Below, one piece after another: positions 6,817-13,188 of a stretch of 16,519 nt of DNA. The notes beneath the pieces are model-generated. The model did not search any database. It worked only from the letters and a program-made list of their open reading frames with translations, and was not told the origin of the DNA. Position numbers and translations under genes: made by a program. This stretch comes from an uncultured Oscillospiraceae bacterium (GTDB lineage: Bacteria > Bacillota > Clostridia > Oscillospirales > Oscillospiraceae): positions 1 through 16,519 of the forward strand of contig CAJTSQ010000049.1 in NCBI GenBank assembly GCA_910578735.1. The letters are read 5' to 3'. How positions within the stretch are numbered: position 1 is the stretch's first letter; every line of letters begins with the position of its first letter.

Positions 6817-8214
6817 GTCCCATTCCTCCTTAAAGTGGTCAAAATGATATTTTCGTATGGCCGCACAGGCCGTAAACAGCAGTCTTTTCCGGTTTTCTCC
6901 CTCATAGATCATCAGATTGGAGGCCCGCTCCACCAGTGCCCGCTCGATGTCCAGAGGGAACGGCACTTTGTTTACCCGGCAGTCCACCAGCCGCTGCATT
7001 TGCTGGCTCAAAATGCGGTCGTCAATGTCGGCCTTGCCGTTCCTGGGTGTACCAAAGGCCCAGTTGGCCAGCTGGAACAGGGTGGGGGACTGGATACCCA
7101 GCGGGCCGTTTTCCCAACAGCAGCTCTCATCCCAGGCTTTTAGCCGCTCCAGAAAATCCGAGGCCGGCAGTTCGTTGTAGTAGGTGACGGCCAGCCGGCC
7201 GGTGGTGGCGGCGTCAAACGCAGCAATGACGACCCCTGCCTGGTCAGGAAGCTCCGTTTTCCAGCCATAGAGGGCATCTTTCAGCTGCTGCCGGTACTGG
7301 GTTGGGTTGGCGGCCCGCTGGCGATCGCCGCCGGGCCGGGCCATAGATTTCGTTACAGAGGGAACTTTCCGGCCTTGAGGGTTCCAGCACAGGAAGGTCC
7401 GTCCGCCGAACGGAACCCCCTGATTGGCCACCAACCACCGCAGGGCGCAGTGGGCCTTCTGTGAGGCGGTATAGCTCACCGTGGCGGCCTGGGCGGAGTC
7501 ATCAAACCGCCCCCGGTAGGTGAAACCGCTGGAGTCGTTGGCTGAAATCAGCTTGGCGTTGCCGTTGGTGGGGACAATTCCTTTAGGATGTTGGCCGGCA
7601 GGGGATTCTGATACCCCAGAGATCATGCATAGGGCAGACTTGCCCTGCCGTCTGGCGCTGATATAGGAGATATAGGCGTTCATCAGTCCCTGGTCTTTCC
7701 AGCACGGACCGCTGAGCTTCTCACCCAGTCCGTTGACGATCCAGCAGACCATAGCTTTTTCCTCCGGCGGCGCACCCTCCGGTGTCAACCGGATCATCTC
7801 CGCGCCGGACAGATCAGACAGGATAGTCCCGCCTTGTACGTAGTGCAGAATAGGCCCCAGCATGGGGTGGGTAAAGTCAGAATTGGCCCAATCGGACAGC
7901 GCAGTCACATAGAGCTTATGCTTTTTGGGGTCGCGGGGGGAAACGTATCCCAACTGGTCGCACAAGGGATGGGCACAGGGGGCGTTGGTTCGGCCCGCCG
8001 ACTCCTCCGTCACCGGGATGATGATTTTGGGTTCGGCCTTATCCACCGCCCGGGCGGAGACGAAATTTCCATCCTGATCCAAAGTGACTTCGATCTGCGC
8101 CCGGGCCATGATGTGGGAGACGGGGGCCAGGGGCTCCCTTTCGTCCGCATATATGTTCCCGGCCCGGTGGGCCATAGCGTCGTAGGTCTCCACCGCTTTT
8201 TGCAGCAGTCCCAT
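6436..8214 (-). CDS. cas8c: Type I-C Cascade large subunit Cas8c (Csd1)
   Basis: Cas8c recognises the PAM and starts target-strand opening in type I-C Cascade. The 592-residue product has the usual length. Csd1 signatures include HPKGIVPTNGNAKLISAND (residues 209-227), followed by the SGFTYRGRF stretch, and SYTASQKAHCALRWLVANQG (247-266). The start ATG follows the cas5 stop directly (TGA then ATG), so translation is probably coupled. The stop is 1 nt before the cas7 ATG. The last 126 codons also form a separate cistron for Cas11c (see 6436-6816). No frameshift or break was seen. Confidence 0.96.
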   Translation of the reverse strand: MGLLQKAVETYDAMAHRAGNIYADEREPLAPVSHIMARAQIEVTLDQDGNFVSARAVDKAEPKIIIPVTEESAGRTNAPCAHPLCDQLGYVSPRDPKKHKLYVTALSDWANSDFTHPMLGPILHYVQGGTILSDLSGAEMIRLTPEGAPPEEKAMVCWIVNGLGEKLSGPCWKDQGLMNAYISYISARRQGKSALCMISGVSESPAGQHPKGIVPTNGNAKLISANDSSGFTYRGRFDDSAQAATVSYTASQKAHCALRWLVANQGVPFGGRTFLCWNPQGRKVPSVTKSMARPGGDRQRAANPTQYRQQLKDALYGWKTELPDQAGVVIAAFDAATTGRLAVTYYNELPASDFLERLKAWDESCCWENGPLGIQSPTLFQLANWAFGTPRNGKADIDDRILSQQMQRLVDCRVNKVPFPLDIERALVERASNLMIYEGENRKRLLFTACAAIRKYHFDHFKEEWDMALDKDCTNRSYLFGRLLAIAEAVEQSTYSGDSTREANAMRTQKAFSLHPLTVWRVLEEKLEPYYKQLPPRLGRYYRDMTQEIVGKLSVSDGELNQKLDDIYLLGYYHQRAYRKEKSNQPETEEGN

Positions 8215-8943
8215 TCACGTCACCTCCCCGAATTCCCGCAGGCCGGAGAAATTCTCCAACTCCTCACCGAAGGGCTTTATTTCCATCTCCCGCAGGGACT
8301 TGGTGAGGGGACAGTCCTCCGGGCGAGGGAAAGCGATGACTCCCTTCCGCATCACCGGATACCAGAACCGGGCGGTCATTTTTCCCTGGGTCTCGGGGGA
8401 ATAGGCCTCATCGGCGTAGGTGATGCCGTGGTACATCAGACCGAAGCCCAGTTCAGAAAGCTGATCATAATGCCCCTCGCCCTCCCCGAAGACGCAGGGT
8501 TCTACATAGCCCTGGCACTCTCGGGTTCCCAGGAAGATGTCCCGCCGGCCGCCCTTTTCAATCATACGCTTGGCAATATTATGGTGTTTGTTCTCGTTCC
8601 GGTCCCCTGCAAGCGCGGGACGGTTTTCGTTCCACTCAAAATGAGCCCGTACCTGATAGCAGCAGTTTTTCAAATAGGTGTAGTAGGACAGATCGTTTTT
8701 GCCGTCCTGGTAGTGGATGGGCCGGATGCCCTTTACCTCGGTTTGAATCTGGTTCATCACCCGCACTGCGTCGATGTACCAGATGATGGTGGGCTTCCAG
8801 TACACGGAGGAGAGGATACCCTTCAGGGCCTCGTAGGTGGGCACCTGGTAGCTGCACTTCTCCCCGCCTACCCGCGTGATGGGGTCGGAGAACAGTGCGT
8901 AATCCCCCGTAACCTGAAATTCCACAATGTTTGGATGCTGCAT
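8215..8943 (-). CDS. cas5c: Type I-C Cas5 crRNA-processing endonuclease
   Basis: Type I-C lacks Cas6. Cas5c cuts the pre-crRNA at the repeat hairpin and caps the 5' handle within Cascade. The product, 242 residues from the chosen start, shows the Cas5 opening VEFQVTGDYALFSDPITRVG and the YEALKGILSSVYWKPTIIWY segment typical of Cas5d/Cas5c. A GGAGG lies 7 nt before the second of two adjacent ATGs (8943; the other is 8946), so MQHPNIVEF is preferred over the longer frame starting MNPSLNF, which would overlap the end of cas3. The stop abuts the cas8c start. Confidence 0.95.
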   Translation of the reverse strand: MQHPNIVEFQVTGDYALFSDPITRVGGEKCSYQVPTYEALKGILSSVYWKPTIIWYIDAVRVMNQIQTEVKGIRPIHYQDGKNDLSYYTYLKNCCYQVRAHFEWNENRPALAGDRNENKHHNIAKRMIEKGGRRDIFLGTRECQGYVEPCVFGEGEGHYDQLSELGFGLMYHGITYADEAYSPETQGKMTARFWYPVMRKGVIAFPRPEDCPLTKSLREMEIKPFGEELENFSGLREFGEVT

Positions 8944-8975
8944 CATATCACCTCCATAAAAATTCAAGCTCGGAT

Positions 8976-11336
8976 TCATCCATAGAAAAAACCGGTCTGC
9001 TCATTGTAGTGTCCACCGAGTCCCAGGGCACCGCCCTGGAGGGGGAGCAGCGCCTGTTCCGCCGTGAGGCGGTCCAGCTGCCACTGGTACAGGGAGACTG
9101 TATAGGGCCTGGCCTGCTCCAGCTTCTCTTTTAAATAGGCAAGGTCGCGCTCCGCCCGTTCAATGCGCAGATCGGAGATCAATTTTGTACCTTCTCCATA
9201 GGGGACGACCACGTCTGCGGTGTTTTCCTCAAAGACCTGAAATTCTTTTCCGGCCAGCCGGAAGGCCTGGCGGAAATAGTAGGGTGTGTCCTGCTCCACG
9301 GAATCGTTCCGGGTCAGGAGGGAAAACAGAGAGGGCGCCCCTTTCTTCCAGATGCCGTCGTGATGGCCTTGGGGCATTCGCTGGTACAGCATTTGATAGT
9401 AAGACTTAATCGCCTGGTCGGAATCCAGCCGTCCCTGGTACCGCTCCGGATGGAGCTTGAACTCTTGTAACAGCGCTCCGGTGGCCTCTTGCCCCCATTG
9501 AATGTCTGGCAGCTGGCTCAGAGATTCTCCCTGACATTGAATCAGATAGACAGGGGCCAGGACGCCTGGGCCAGCCTCGCCGTTGCGGTTGCACCGGCCC
9601 GCCGCCTGAACCACGCTGTCCATCCCGGCGGTCAGGCGGATGACGCAGGCGAAAGAGATGTCCACCCCGGCCTCGATTACCTGGGTAGAGACGCAGATGG
9701 TCTTCTGTTTTTGGCCCAGGGCGGTGCGCAGTTTGTCCAGTGTATCCCTCCGGTGCTGGACGCACATGGCGGCGGAGAGATGGAACAGGGGAAAGTCCCC
9801 GCCCTGCAAAAGACCAAACAGCCGTTCTGACTGGCTTTTTTTGTTGCAGACAATGAGCAGGCTGTCCGCGATCTCCAGGCGCTCCAGTGCAAACTGGGCA
9901 ATACCCTCCAGGGACATAGTTCCCACACTTTGAATGTCTGTCCGCCGGAAGACGGCCCACAACTCTGGAGAGTAAGGGACCAAATCGGGGATGGGGGTGT
10001 GCAGAGGATGCTCGATCTGCTCCACACAGGGCTGAGAGGAAGAACAAAGGATTACCGTCACGCCGCAGATCTCCGCCAGGAAGTTGACCGCCAGGGAGAA
10101 CAGGGACAACAGCTTGCTGGGGACGGTCTGGACCTCGTCAATAACGATCACACTTCCGCATAGGGCGTGAAAGCGGCGGATGGCCGTTGTCTTGCCGGAA
10201 AACAGGGTATTCAGCAACTGTACTAGGGTGGTAATGATGAATGGAGAATCCCAGATTTTGGTAAGCAGTTCCCGCCGGTCCAATTCCTCCGGAGTCTCCT
10301 CCGCGGGAAGCAGGTTGGAATGGTTTTCAAGAATCAGGCTGTCGTCGCCTACATATTTTCGAATCTCGTTCGCGTTTTGCTCAAGAATACTGAGCAGCGG
10401 AGAGACGAAAATGATCCGCTGCTTTCCATGCTGTTTGGCATGTGCCAGGGCATAACGCAGTCCAGACAGGGTCTTGCCCGCTCCGGTCGGAACATTCAAG
10501 CGATATACCCCACCGGGCTGTTCGGCGGCCTGGCGGCACTGGTCGGAGATGGTGCGCCGAGCCTTGTGGATAGGGGAGGACAGGGGGAGCTTGTCCAGCT
10601 TTTCCTCCACCCGGTCCAGACATTGTCCCCACAGTTCCTTCAGCATCTCGGTGTTTCGATGTTCGGGAAACTCCACGTTGTGCATGAATTTGGCGGTATC
10701 TCTCCGATCTCCTTCTATAACTGCCGAGAGCAGCAGCCGGGCAAGCAGACCGCAGTAAAAATCGGTCTCCTCCTCGTAGCGCTCATCGTCAGCCTCCTCG
10801 CCGGTCATGGAGAGGATGTGTTCCAGTACAGGGGACAGCTCCTCCCGGGCAGCCTGAAAATACCGGTCCAGCTCCTCCGGACCTGCGCAGAAGCGATAAA
10901 AATTTTCCACTGCTTCCTCATAGCCGATGCCTTCCTTGGTCAGCCGGTGCTGGAAGCCACTCTTGCCACCGCTGTCCACAACATCGAATAAGCCGTGGTG
11001 TCCTCCGACGGCCAAGGCCAGCAGTTCACTGACCACATCGGAAAAATCTCCTGCGTCTGCGTTGTGGTAACGCTCCAGAAGGAGTCTAACGCCAGAAAAG
11101 GTATGTATCACCGAGCCGCGTGTACCAATGCCGTCTTTGATATAAGCCTGAAACTGTGCTGAATATTTTCCGAGATCATGCAGCAGCCCTGCTATCTTCC
11201 CTGTGGCGGATAGCTTTATCGGCTCCAGTGCTAAAGCCGCATATGCTGCGGTGTTGCGACAATGTTCGCTGACCGATTGAACAGCAGCTGTTGGTCTAGA
11301 CGAATCGCTTTGGATATGTGCCAAGCAGCTTTCCAT
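8976..11336 (-). CDS. cas3: CRISPR-associated nuclease-helicase Cas3 (type I-C)
   Basis: Cas3 is recruited by target-bound Cascade and unwinds and degrades the DNA. The 786 residues contain an N-terminal HD nuclease: AGLLHDLGKYSAQF with HD at 53-54, H78, and GGHHG around 111-115. A superfamily 2 helicase follows: VPTGAGKT (282-289), VIDEVQTVP with D-E-V-Q at 400-403, TQVIEAGVD (551-559), and QAAGRCNRNGE (577-587). Motif III reads SSS where SAT is usual, a mild change. No metal or nucleotide ligand appears lost, so interference should work. AGGAG lies 9 nt before the ATG. It is the first gene of the cas operon, with 32 nt between its stop and the cas5 start. Confidence 0.97.
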   Translation of the reverse strand: MESCLAHIQSDSSRPTAAVQSVSEHCRNTAAYAALALEPIKLSATGKIAGLLHDLGKYSAQFQAYIKDGIGTRGSVIHTFSGVRLLLERYHNADAGDFSDVVSELLALAVGGHHGLFDVVDSGGKSGFQHRLTKEGIGYEEAVENFYRFCAGPEELDRYFQAAREELSPVLEHILSMTGEEADDERYEEETDFYCGLLARLLLSAVIEGDRRDTAKFMHNVEFPEHRNTEMLKELWGQCLDRVEEKLDKLPLSSPIHKARRTISDQCRQAAEQPGGVYRLNVPTGAGKTLSGLRYALAHAKQHGKQRIIFVSPLLSILEQNANEIRKYVGDDSLILENHSNLLPAEETPEELDRRELLTKIWDSPFIITTLVQLLNTLFSGKTTAIRRFHALCGSVIVIDEVQTVPSKLLSLFSLAVNFLAEICGVTVILCSSSQPCVEQIEHPLHTPIPDLVPYSPELWAVFRRTDIQSVGTMSLEGIAQFALERLEIADSLLIVCNKKSQSERLFGLLQGGDFPLFHLSAAMCVQHRRDTLDKLRTALGQKQKTICVSTQVIEAGVDISFACVIRLTAGMDSVVQAAGRCNRNGEAGPGVLAPVYLIQCQGESLSQLPDIQWGQEATGALLQEFKLHPERYQGRLDSDQAIKSYYQMLYQRMPQGHHDGIWKKGAPSLFSLLTRNDSVEQDTPYYFRQAFRLAGKEFQVFEENTADVVVPYGEGTKLISDLRIERAERDLAYLKEKLEQARPYTVSLYQWQLDRLTAEQALLPLQGGALGLGGHYNEQTGFFYG

Positions 11337-11455
11337 TAGGTCCCACTCCTACGTTGACAGTTTATTGAATAGTATACAGCATCCGCAGACCAATAAACCG
11401 GGCAATTCTATGCGATGAAAGGAAATTTTAGATCGGAGAATGTCATATTGACAAA

Positions 11456-11484
11456 ATTCTATCATAGAATCCTATTTTTCGCAA
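11456..11484 (-). promoter_or_regulatory. Candidate cas operon promoter with palindromic operator
   Basis: Read leftward, TTGCGA (11479-11484) and TAGAAT (11456-11461) sit 17 bp apart, a good sigma-70/sigma-A match, about 120 bp ahead of cas3. The perfect palindrome ATTCTATCATAGAAT (11456-11470, 7-1-7) covers the whole -10 box. A further half-site ATTCTAT lies downstream at 11405-11411. A repressor binding here would block the operon. Its identity is unknown. Confidence 0.5.
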
Positions 11485-11530
11485 GTATAAAATTATCCTT
11501 CTTTTTTATTGAAATTACATAAAATCATGT

Positions 11531-11558
11531 TTGAAAAAAATTTTTTATATGATATAAT
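11531..11558 (+). promoter_or_regulatory. Candidate rightward promoter divergent from the cas operon
   Basis: TTGAAA (11531-11536) and TATAAT (11553-11558) are 16 bp apart in very AT-rich DNA. It points toward the degraded region 11560-11990, where no intact gene follows. It may be the surviving promoter of a lost gene or may make a non-coding transcript. Confidence 0.45.
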
Positions 11559-11559
11559 A

Positions 11560-12154
11560 AATCAGTCTCTAACAGGTATGGCAGTTAGAGTGGATTGAAA
11601 AAATAAAAAAGAGGGATTCCCCTGAGCAGGGCAAGGCGGCGTTAGATTTTCTATCACCGTCTTTTTTAAAAAATTGATCTAAGCGGGCCAGCGGATCAAA
11701 GAAAACAAGGGCCTTTTGTATGAATATGATCCTGTGAAAGATCTTACCCATGTCTGAAACTGCTCATATTGTTCCGGGGTGTTGAGCCGCTGGGCGGAAC
11801 CATCCTCAATGTCCGATGACGACCGAACATCGGACATTATTGGAGAGGGTCGCTTCCTGATCGTAGAGCTGTCGGTGACCAAGGCCGCACTGTAAATGTG
11901 TTCCTTCCCAATTTCCCGGCGAATCTTCTCCTATCATCGTTTTATCTTCCGTAAATTCCGGTTTATCGCTGTTTCATTTTCTGAACTCTATCATATTATC
12001 CTACCTGATTCAAGGTCTGAAAAGCCTTGAATGTTGATTGCTTTCTCGTCTGCCATAGTCAAGTATATTTTTTTAATCGGGCATGGTTTTCACCTTACTG
12101 TCCAACTTGTATTGTACTCCTACAAACCATTCTTTCCCTCCCGGCCTGCTGACC
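11560..12154. pseudogene. Degraded, unrecognised coding-like sequence
   Basis: No intact gene is visible in these 600 bases. Short stretches look as if they were once coding. On the plus strand, LEWIEKIKKRDSPEQGKAAL ends at a stop near 11678, and RIKENKGLLYEYDPVKDLTH is followed by a stop near 11756. On the minus strand a frame contains REIGKEHIYSAALVTDSS and RLNTPEQYEQFQTWV (about 11770-11930). They lie in different frames and strands, and none has a ribosome site. I do not recognise the source family; decayed mobile-element cargo is plausible. A small inverted repeat (TTCAAGG/CCTTGAA, 12009-12031) lies in the AT-rich remainder. Nothing else was seen up to 12154. Confidence 0.35.
11808..11838. 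repeat. Perfect 11-bp inverted repeat
   Basis: AATGTCCGATG (11808-11818) and CATCGGACATT (11828-11838) are exact reverse complements around a 9-nt loop. No T-run follows on either strand, so it is not an obvious terminator. It lies inside the degraded region. It could be a protein-binding or recombination site or part of a structured RNA. Confidence 0.8.
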
Positions 12155-12183
12155 TTGACTATTGTTTAATTGTTTGCTATAGT
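12155..12183 (+). promoter_or_regulatory. Consensus promoter for a small RNA
   Basis: TTGACT (12155-12160) and TATAGT (12178-12183) are separated by exactly 17 bp, close to the sigma-A consensus. Transcription would start near 12190. No rightward gene follows; a terminator comes 70-80 nt downstream. Confidence 0.65.
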
Positions 12184-12189
12184 AGAGGG

Positions 12190-12271
12190 GAGCCGGTGTA
12201 AGGCTCCGGCGTCCCCTTTTGGGTTGGGTAGCGGGTTTGCTTGTCAGGTTTCCCCGCTACCCGTTTTATTT
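12190..12271 (+). ncRNA. Predicted ~80-nt small RNA
   Basis: The stretch runs from a near-consensus promoter to an intrinsic terminator and has no open frame with a ribosome site. It contains a 5' hairpin (GGAGCC/GGCTCC, about 12190-12210) and a 3' hairpin followed by Ts. Its 3' end is antisense to the last codon and stop of the leftward 39-aa gene (12266-12385), and head-on transcripts would overlap. Small antisense RNAs in such places often control copy number or translation in plasmids and integrative elements; that role is only inferred here. Confidence 0.5.
12226..12271 (+). terminator. Intrinsic terminator of the predicted small RNA
   Basis: GGGTAGCGGG (12226-12235) and CCCGCTACCC (12253-12262) form a perfect 10-bp stem with a 17-nt loop, followed by GTTTTATTT. 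Read the other way the hairpin follows the stop of the 39-aa gene, but the T-run is then weak. Confidence 0.7.
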
Positions 12272-12385
12272 GCCCTCAAGAATCTTTTTGACAGCCTCCC
12301 GGATTTCCTCGACGGTCTTGCTTTTGTCGATGATTTCCAGAATCGCTTTCAGCAGATACTCGGTGGCATTCGCCATCTCGTCCAT
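12266..12385 (-). CDS. Small 39-residue protein of an accessory control unit
   Basis: A 39-codon frame beginning MDEMANATEYLLKAILEIID and ending KILEGK, with a strong ribosome site (AGGAGGGAGGA) just before the ATG. The sequence is charged, lacks Pro and Gly in its core and should be almost wholly helical. Its leader carries a 7-bp hairpin (AGAGCTG/CAGCTCT, 12404-12419), and a promoter with an operator lies at 12434-12462. It is divergent from the ribbon-helix-helix gene and convergent with a predicted small RNA. I do not know its function. The strong ribosome site and regulated setting make it likely to be real despite its size. Confidence 0.65.
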   Translation of the reverse strand: MDEMANATEYLLKAILEIIDKSKTVEEIREAVKKILEGK

Positions 12386-12403
12386 GTCCTCCCTCCTTTC
12401 GTA

Positions 12404-12419
12404 AGAGCTGTTCAGCTCT
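12404..12419 (-). promoter_or_regulatory. Short hairpin in the 5' leader of the 39-aa gene
   Basis: AGAGCTG and CAGCTCT form a perfect 7-bp stem around two bases, about 15 nt upstream of the ribosome site. It may shape mRNA stability or translation. No T-run follows, so it is not a terminator. Confidence 0.5.
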
Positions 12420-12433
12420 GCCTTACATTCTCC

Positions 12434-12462
12434 ACTATATATTAGTTAACTAATATTGTCCG
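12434..12462 (-). promoter_or_regulatory. Leftward promoter with operator in its spacer
   Basis: Read leftward, CGGACA (12457-12462) and TATAGT (12434-12439) are 17 bp apart. The 18-bp perfect palindrome ATATTAGTTAACTAATAT (12439-12456) fills the space between them almost exactly, as expected for a repressor-controlled promoter. It drives the 39-aa gene. Confidence 0.55.
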
Positions 12463-12519
12463 TTGGCAGAATAGATAAAAGTTAACTAATATTTTTGGTT
12501 GATTTATTAGTTAACTAAT
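12439..12519. repeat. Three iterated ATTAGTTAACTAAT operator sites
   Basis: Perfect palindromes at 12441-12454 and 12506-12519, and an imperfect copy (AAAAGTTAACTAAT) at 12477-12490. Centres are 36 and 29 bp apart. The outer two overlap the leftward promoter spacer and the rightward -35 box. The likely ligand is the ribbon-helix-helix-like protein encoded immediately to the right, giving shared control of both directions. That pairing is inferred from position. Confidence 0.75.
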
Positions 12520-12539
12520 CCTTGTATTTGTGGTATACT
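12511..12539 (+). promoter_or_regulatory. Rightward promoter of the ribbon-helix-helix gene
   Basis: TTAACT (12511-12516) and TATACT (12534-12539) are 17 bp apart. The -35 box lies inside the palindrome at 12506-12519, so binding there would compete with RNA polymerase. The ATG at 12558 follows 18 nt after the -10 box, giving a short leader with GGGGGTGAT as ribosome site. Confidence 0.6.
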
Positions 12540-12557
12540 TATTGTGGGGGTGATATT

Positions 12558-12941
12558 ATGGCAAGTACAGACGCCCAAAAAAGAGCCGTAAAAAAAGCGC
12601 AATCAAAATGTGATGCAATCATGTTGCGTCCCCCAAAAGAAGAGGGGGCCGCTATCCGGGCCGCCGCCGCCGCCGCAGGGCAAAGCAATCAGCAATATAT
12701 CTTGCAAGCGGTACAAGAGCGGATGGAGCAAACCGCAGGAAGCACACAGGAGGCCACAGGAGGCCCTACAGCGGCCCCAGCGGGCGGGGGTATATCTTTA
12801 CCCACCGACACCATCAAAGCCGCACAGGAGGCCGCAAAAGCGGCGGGAGAGACCGTCCCGGTGTTCATAGCGCGGGCAGTCGAGACACAGGCACAGCGGG
12901 ACGTCCTGGCCAGCAAGGAGGAAGGAGGTGAACGCGGATGA
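12558..12941 (+). CDS. Tandem ribbon-helix-helix-like DNA-binding protein
   Basis: The 127-residue product has two similar halves. Residues 19-57 (CDAIMLRPPKEEGAAIRAAA, a turn at GQS, then NQQYILQAVQERM) and 78-117 (ISLPTDTIKAAQEAAKAAGE, then TVPVFIARAVETQAQ) each read as a beta strand, a helix, a turn and a second helix. This is the fold of Arc/CopG-type repressors, which normally dimerise. A Gly/Pro/Thr/Ala linker (59-77) joins the halves, so one chain may act as its own dimer. The start is the ATG at 12558, behind GGGGGTGAT; an upstream in-frame ATG at 12522 would lie within the promoter. The ATGA overlap with the next gene indicates an operon. Probably it binds the palindromes upstream and represses itself. 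Fold assignment is by pattern only. Confidence 0.7.
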   Translation: MASTDAQKRAVKKAQSKCDAIMLRPPKEEGAAIRAAAAAAGQSNQQYILQAVQERMEQTAGSTQEATGGPTAAPAGGGISLPTDTIKAAQEAAKAAGETVPVFIARAVETQAQRDVLASKEEGGERG

Positions 12942-13072
12942 ATATGCAGGAAAATTATAGGCTAATCGAAGCGCTTGAGAGTGCGGGATGGACAGCTCAG
13001 GAGATTGTCAATCTGATTAAGTACGTCGAAAGCGGAGAAGCACAATATAAACCCACGAAAAAAGAACGGTAA
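12938..13072 (+). CDS. Small 44-residue helical protein, co-operonic with the RHH protein
   Basis: A 44-codon frame beginning MNMQENYRLIEALESAGWTA and continuing AQEIVNLIKYVESGE. It overlaps the upstream stop by 4 nt (ATGA) and has AAGGAGGTG 7 nt before its ATG, so translation is clearly intended. The pattern of an amphipathic helix, a Gly-Trp-Thr turn, a second helix and a basic tail suggests a small helical-bundle protein. I recall similar short proteins in mobile elements of gut Bacillota but cannot name a family. It is followed directly by a terminator, so it is the last gene of this operon. Confidence 0.75.
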   Translation: MNMQENYRLIEALESAGWTAQEIVNLIKYVESGEAQYKPTKKER

Positions 13073-13079
13073 AGCAAAG

Positions 13080-13106
13080 GCCGGGGGATGATTCTCCCGG
13101 CTTTTT
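13080..13106 (+). terminator. Intrinsic terminator of the RHH operon
   Basis: GCCGGGGGA pairs with TCTCCCGGC (one G-T pair) around a short loop and runs into TTTTT. The stem can be lengthened by AGCAAA/TTTTTGCT, so it may also work leftward. Confidence 0.9.
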
Positions 13107-13113
13107 GCTATGG

Positions 13114-13142
13114 TTGACAGGAATGAAGATTTTACATATACT
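13114..13142 (+). promoter_or_regulatory. Consensus promoter of the alpha-amylase gene
   Basis: TTGACA (13114-13119), 17 bp, TATACT (13137-13142) is an almost perfect sigma-A promoter. It lies right after the terminator of the previous operon, so the amylase is transcribed alone. It also rules out the upstream in-frame ATG at 13105 as the start. Confidence 0.8.
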
Positions 13143-13188
13143 GTCCTTATTGGAATGTCGAATTTTGCGGGAGGAACGGTGGCGTACT

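Noticed and set aside
5925..6833. Long plus-strand open frame of 302 codons opposite cas7 and cas8c
   Set aside because: It is a shadow of GC-rich genes on the other strand, with no ribosome site and low-complexity Pro/Arg/Ala composition.
7834..8985. Plus-strand open frame of 383 codons opposite cas8c and cas5
   Set aside because: It mirrors well-supported Cas genes and shows no recognisable motif or start signal.
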